From NCBI RefSeq assembly GCF_032854445.1, contig NW_027017997.1:126001-137281 (forward strand): 11,281 nt of DNA, read 5' to 3'. The DNA comes from Liolophura sinensis. Lineage: Eukaryota; Mollusca; Polyplacophora; Chitonida; Chitonidae. Made by a program: the position numbers and the translations under genes. The notes beneath the pieces are model-generated. The model was not told the origin of the DNA and did not search any database. It was given only the letters and a program-made list of their open reading frames with translations. Positions 8,770 through 11,281 of this stretch are shown in pieces (within the stretch, counting starts at the first letter, position 1; every line of letters starts with the position of its first letter).

Positions 8770-9317
8770 GTGCAAACCGCGTTGCTCTCCGACCAATACT
8801 TATGGCTGTAGCGACAATTGAATGAGCATTTATGTGAAAATCACGTGCCTAACAACGGCTCTTACTCCATGGAAACCAAGGAAATTTGCAATTTTTCAAC
8901 AGCTGGAGATGCCTGGCCCAATTGCGCATCTTTTGGCACCTTATTGATGTGGGTCAGTGTTTAATTGTACTTTTTACAGCAGACTGTATCAAATACCTTG
9001 TGTTTTTTATATACAAATGGTGTGGTTTTTCAACATGTAGATAAAGACATTGAGTTTGTCTTCGACTTAGAAGTAAGACAATTGCTGGATGAGTTAAATG
9101 GGCTTGGCCCAAAGATTTGACGTCTTCTGGGCTACCGAAGGGCACATAACTTATAATCAAAAGTTGAATATAGTAATGACCAGTCGCGATATTACATAGT
9201 AAATGTAGCCTAATTTAATTAGCAAAAAGCCCAAGCAAAAATCCAAAAGTGGAAAAACTGTTCCAATGCTGCTGGTAAGAGGCTGATCCGACGTATTTTG
9301 TGACGAGAAATCGAATG
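8770..9317 (+). repeat. Monomer unit 17 (type F, family II)
   Basis: Partner of unit 11 up to about 9193. Its own end has ATTACATAG, CCTAATTTAATT, CCCAAGC and a private GCTGATCCG. It marks the right edge of higher-order copy 2. Confidence 0.94.
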
Positions 9318-9869
9318 GTGCAAACCGCGTTGCTCTCCGACCAATACTTTTGGCTGTAGCGACAATTGAATGAGCATTTATGTGAAAATCACGTGCCTAA
9401 CAACGGCTCTTACTCCATGGAAACCAAGGAAATTGCAATTTTTCAACAGCTGGAGATGCCTGGCCCAATTGCGCATCTTTTGGCACCTTATTGATGTGGG
9501 TCAGTGTTTAATTGTACTTTTTACAGCAGACTGTATCAAGTACCTTGTGTTTTTTATATACAAATGGTTTGTGGTTTTTCAACATGTAGATAAAGACATT
9601 GAGTTTGTCTTCGACTTAGAAGTAAGACAATTGCTGGATGAGTTAAATGGGCTTGGCCCAAAGATTTTTGACGTCTTCTGGGCTACCGAAGGGCACATAA
9701 CTTATAATCAAAAGTTGAATATAGTAATTGACCAGTCGCGATATTACATAGTAAATGTAGCCGAATTGAATTAGCAAAAAGCCCAGGCAAAAATCCAAAA
9801 GTGGAAAAACTGTTCCAATGCTGCTGGTAAGAGGCTAATCCGACGTATTTTGTGACGAGAAATCGAATG
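9318..9869 (+). repeat. Monomer unit 18 (F-like, family II), 552 bp, four indels
   Basis: Closest to unit 4. It has a 1-bp deletion near 9432 (GGAAATTGC), +2 near 9568 (GGTTTGTGG), +2 in the T-run at 9665-9669 and +1 near 9728 (GTAATTGACC). These indels fuse short open stretches into the longest plus-strand ORF of the window. First unit of the indel-rich end. Confidence 0.92.
9370..9774 (+). pseudogene. Spurious or relic 134-codon ORF in unit 18
   Basis: ATG to TAG, 134 codons, the longest open frame in the window. It starts at the ATG of the conserved TGAATGAGC and ends at the TAG of GAATTAGC. It is open only because unit 18 has a -1, +2, +2 and +1 indel relative to all clean units, where the same stretch is cut by stops in every frame. 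The translation has a hydrophobic middle (about residues 40-70) and a charged second half with VDKDIEFVFDLEVRQLLDEL, so it looks protein-like. I recognise no family. Differences between monomer types in this frame mostly change the residue (D/E, Q/H, D/G, L/I, F/L, H/Y, I/T, Y/C), which argues against selection on a protein. There is no ribosome-binding or promoter context. Most likely an artefact; a decayed gene fragment at the origin of the satellite is possible. Confidence 0.25.
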
Positions 9870-10416
9870 GTGGCAAACCGCGTTGCTCTCCGACCAATAC
9901 TTTGGCTGTAGCGACAATTGAATGAGCATTTATGTGAAAATCACGTGCCCAGCAACGGCTCTTACTCCATGAAACCAAGGAAATTTGCAATTTTTCAACA
10001 GCTGGAGTGCCTGGCCCAATTGCGCATCTTTTGGCACCTTATTGATGTGGGTCAGTGTTTAATTGTACTTTTTACAGCAGACTGTATCAAGTACCTTGTG
10101 TTTTTTATATACAAATGGTGTGGTTTTTCAACATGTAGATAAAGACATTGAGTTTGTCTTCGACTTAGAAGTAAGACAATTGCTGGGTGAGTTAAATGGG
10201 CTTGGCCCAAAGATTTGACGTCCTCTGGGCTACCGAAGGATACATAACTTATAATCAAAAGTTGAATACAGTAATGACCAGTCGCGATATTACATAGTAA
10301 ATGTAGCCGATTTCAATTAGCAAAAAGCCCAGGGCAAAAATCCAAAAGTGGAAAAACTGTTCCAATGCTGCTGGTAAGAGGCTAATCCGACGTATTTTGT
10401 GACGAGAAATCGAATG
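9870..10416 (+). repeat. Monomer unit 19 (D-like mosaic, family II), 547 bp, five indels
   Basis: F-like first part (GTGTTTAATT, CTTGTGTTTTTT) and B-like second part (GGGTGAGTTA, GGATACATAAC, GATTTCAATT), as in units 9 and 15, but with CCCAGC and CAAGTACC. Indels: +1 at about 9873 (GTGGC), -1 at 9901 (three T instead of four), -1 at about 9971 (CATGAAAC), -1 near 10007 (GGAGTGCC), +1 near 10333 (CAGGGC). Confidence 0.92.
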
Positions 10417-10963
10417 GTGCAAACCGCGTTGCTCTCCGACCAATACTTTTGGCTGTAGCGACAATTGAATGAGCATTTATGTGAAAATCACGTGCCCAGC
10501 AACGGCTTCTTACTCCATGGAAACCAAGAAATTTGCAATTTTTCAACAGCTGGAGATGCCTGACTCAAATCCGCATCTTTTGGCACCTTATTGATGCGGG
10601 TCAGTGTTCAATTGTACTTTTTACAGCAGACTGTATCAAGTACCTTGTTGTTTTATATACAAATGGTGTGGTTTTTCAACATGTAGATAAAGACATTGAG
10701 TTTGTCTTCGACTTAGGAAGTAAGACATTTGCTGGTGAGATAAATGGGCTTGGCCCAAAGATTTGACGTCCTCTGGGCTACCGAAGGGCACATAACTTAT
10801 AATCAAAAGTTGACAATAGTTAATGACCAGTCGCGATATTACATAGTAATGTAGCCTAATTTAATTAGCAAAAAGCCCAAGCAAAAATCCAAAAGTGGAA
10901 AAAACTGTTCCAATGCTGCTGGTAAGAGGCTATTCTGACGTATTTGTGACGAGAAATCGAATG
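10417..10963 (+). repeat. Monomer unit 20 (E-like, family I), 547 bp, nine indels
   Basis: Family I copy with ACTCAAATCC, GTTGACAATAG and CCCAAGC. Nine 1-bp indels are visible, near 10507, 10528, 10651, 10716, 10735, 10820, 10848, 10900 and 10941, making this the most disrupted unit. GCTATTCTGACG near 10930 is a private substitution. Confidence 0.92.
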
Positions 10964-11281
10964 GTGCAACCGCGTTGCTCTCCGACCAATACTTTGGCTG
11001 TAGCGACAATTGAATGAGCATTTATGTGAAAATCACGTGCCAGCAACGGCTCTTACTCCATGGAAACCAAGGAAATTTGCAATTTTTCAACAGCTGGAGA
11101 TGCCTGACTCAATTCCGCATCTTTTGGCACCTTATTGATGCGGGTCAGTGTTCAATTGTACTTTTTACAGCAGACTGTATCAAGTACCTTGTTGTTTTTA
11201 TATACAAATGGTGTGGTTTTTCAACATGTAGATAAAGACATTGAGTTTGTCTTCGACTTAGAAGTAAGACATTTGCTGGGT
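10964..11281 (+). repeat. Monomer unit 21 (family I), truncated by window end
   Basis: Partial unit of 318 bp with ACTCAATTCC, GATGCGGG and CATTTGCTGGG. Three 1-bp deletions lie near 10969, 10993 and 11039. From about 11042 to the end I see no further indels against the consensus. Confidence 0.93.

Larger units (their letters stand above)
5882..9169 (+). repeat. Higher-order repeat copy 2 (six monomers, 3,288 bp)
   Basis: This is the second near-identical copy of the A-B-C-D-C-F block. It ends inside unit 17 between 9169 and 9193, where unit 17 carries ATTACATAG while the equivalent place in unit 11 has ATTGCATAG. After that point the sequences part at several sites (CCTAATTT against CCGAATTT, GCTGATCCG against GCTAATCTG). 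The near-perfect match contrasts with the few-percent divergence among monomers inside a block, so this duplication is much younger than the monomer types. Confidence 0.93.
9430..11041. other. Indel-rich segment of the array
   Basis: Comparison with the constant 548-bp consensus gives 21 small indels in about 1.6 kb, 4 in unit 18, 5 in unit 19, 9 in unit 20 and 3 in unit 21. Only one was found in the 9.3 kb before it. Most change the length of a 2-6 base homopolymer. Substitution markers in the same units remain interpretable as E, D or F types. This pattern suggests unpolished long-read sequence or a weakly supported assembly join. Real decay at an array edge is the alternative. Confidence 0.85.
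1..11281 (+). repeat. Satellite-like tandem array, 548-bp monomer, about 20.6 copies
   Basis: Every position of the window belongs to a direct head-to-tail repeat of a 548-bp unit. The GTGCAAACCGCG block recurs at 548-bp spacing through unit 17; the one exception is a 549-bp unit 3. The last three full units are 552, 547 and 547 bp. Copies differ at a few percent of positions by eye and form linked variant classes. All copies have the same orientation and no other sequence interrupts them. The array runs off both ends, so its true size is unknown. Long monomers, mosaic variants and a higher-order repeat are typical of eukaryotic satellite DNA. That identity is inferred from organisation, because I do not recognise the monomer as a named satellite family. 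Confidence 0.97.

Noticed and set aside
9918-10142. Plus-strand 74-codon ORF, and those at 10533-10766 and 11014-11235
   Set aside because: These are frame shifts of the same monomer stretch caused by the indels in units 19-21; the clean units do not support them.
1-11281. CENP-B box, telomere repeats or CRISPR repeats
   Set aside because: I see no CENP-B box-like TTCG....A..CGGG motif and no short telomeric tandem. The repeat is one continuous long monomer without alternating short repeats and unique spacers.
1-11281. Sequencing artefact from reading one small circle many times
   Set aside because: Units fall into discrete variant classes linked across the whole unit and repeated in an ordered six-unit pattern, which repeated reading of a single 548-bp circle would not give.

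Overview
The whole window is one head-to-tail tandem repeat array. A monomer of 548 bp is repeated 20 full times plus a 318-bp partial copy, from the first base to the last, with no unique flanking DNA on either side. Taking the start of each monomer at its GTGCAAACCGCG block, units begin at 1, 549, 1097, 1646, 2194, 2742, 3290, 3838, 4386, 4934, 5482, 6030, 6578, 7126, 7674, 8222, 8770, 9318, 9870, 10417 and 10964. I found no convincing protein gene, RNA gene, transposon terminus or CRISPR array. The long unit, head-to-tail order, nested higher-order organisation and lack of coding constraint fit a eukaryotic satellite DNA (centromeric, pericentromeric or other heterochromatic). The AT-rich sequence (about 40% GC by eye) does not let me name the organism.

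Layout. Monomers fall into two families by linked diagnostic bases. Family I (units 1, 5, 8, 10, 14, 16, 20, 21) has GACTCAA(A/T)TCCGC, GATGCGGG and CATTTGCTGG. Family II (units 2, 3, 4, 6, 7, 9, 11, 12, 13, 15, 17, 18, 19) has GGCCCAATTGCGC, GATGTGGG and, in most units, CAATTGCTGG (CAATTGTTAG or CAATTGCTAG in the A units). Sub-types, using my own letters, are E and C (family I) and A, B, D and F (family II). The order is E-A-B-F-E (units 1-5), then A-B-C-D-C-F twice (units 6-11 and 12-17), then F-like, D-like, E-like and a partial family I copy (units 18-21). The two A-B-C-D-C-F blocks are a nearly perfect duplication of 3,288 bp, exactly 6 x 548. Its junction can be placed within about 24 bp, inside unit 11.

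Quality and decay. Units 1-17 hold 548 bp with a single 1-bp exception. From about 9430 to 11040 I count 21 small indels, mostly in short homopolymers, after only one in the preceding 9.3 kb. This is either uncorrected read or assembly error or a truly degenerate stretch. The only long plus-strand ORF (9370-9774, 134 codons) exists only because of four such indels. Type-specific substitutions in its frame are almost all amino-acid changing, so I regard it as non-coding.

There is no gene network to describe. What the window records is the history of a satellite array: dimer duplication, mosaic monomers formed by exchange, and a large recent six-monomer duplication.
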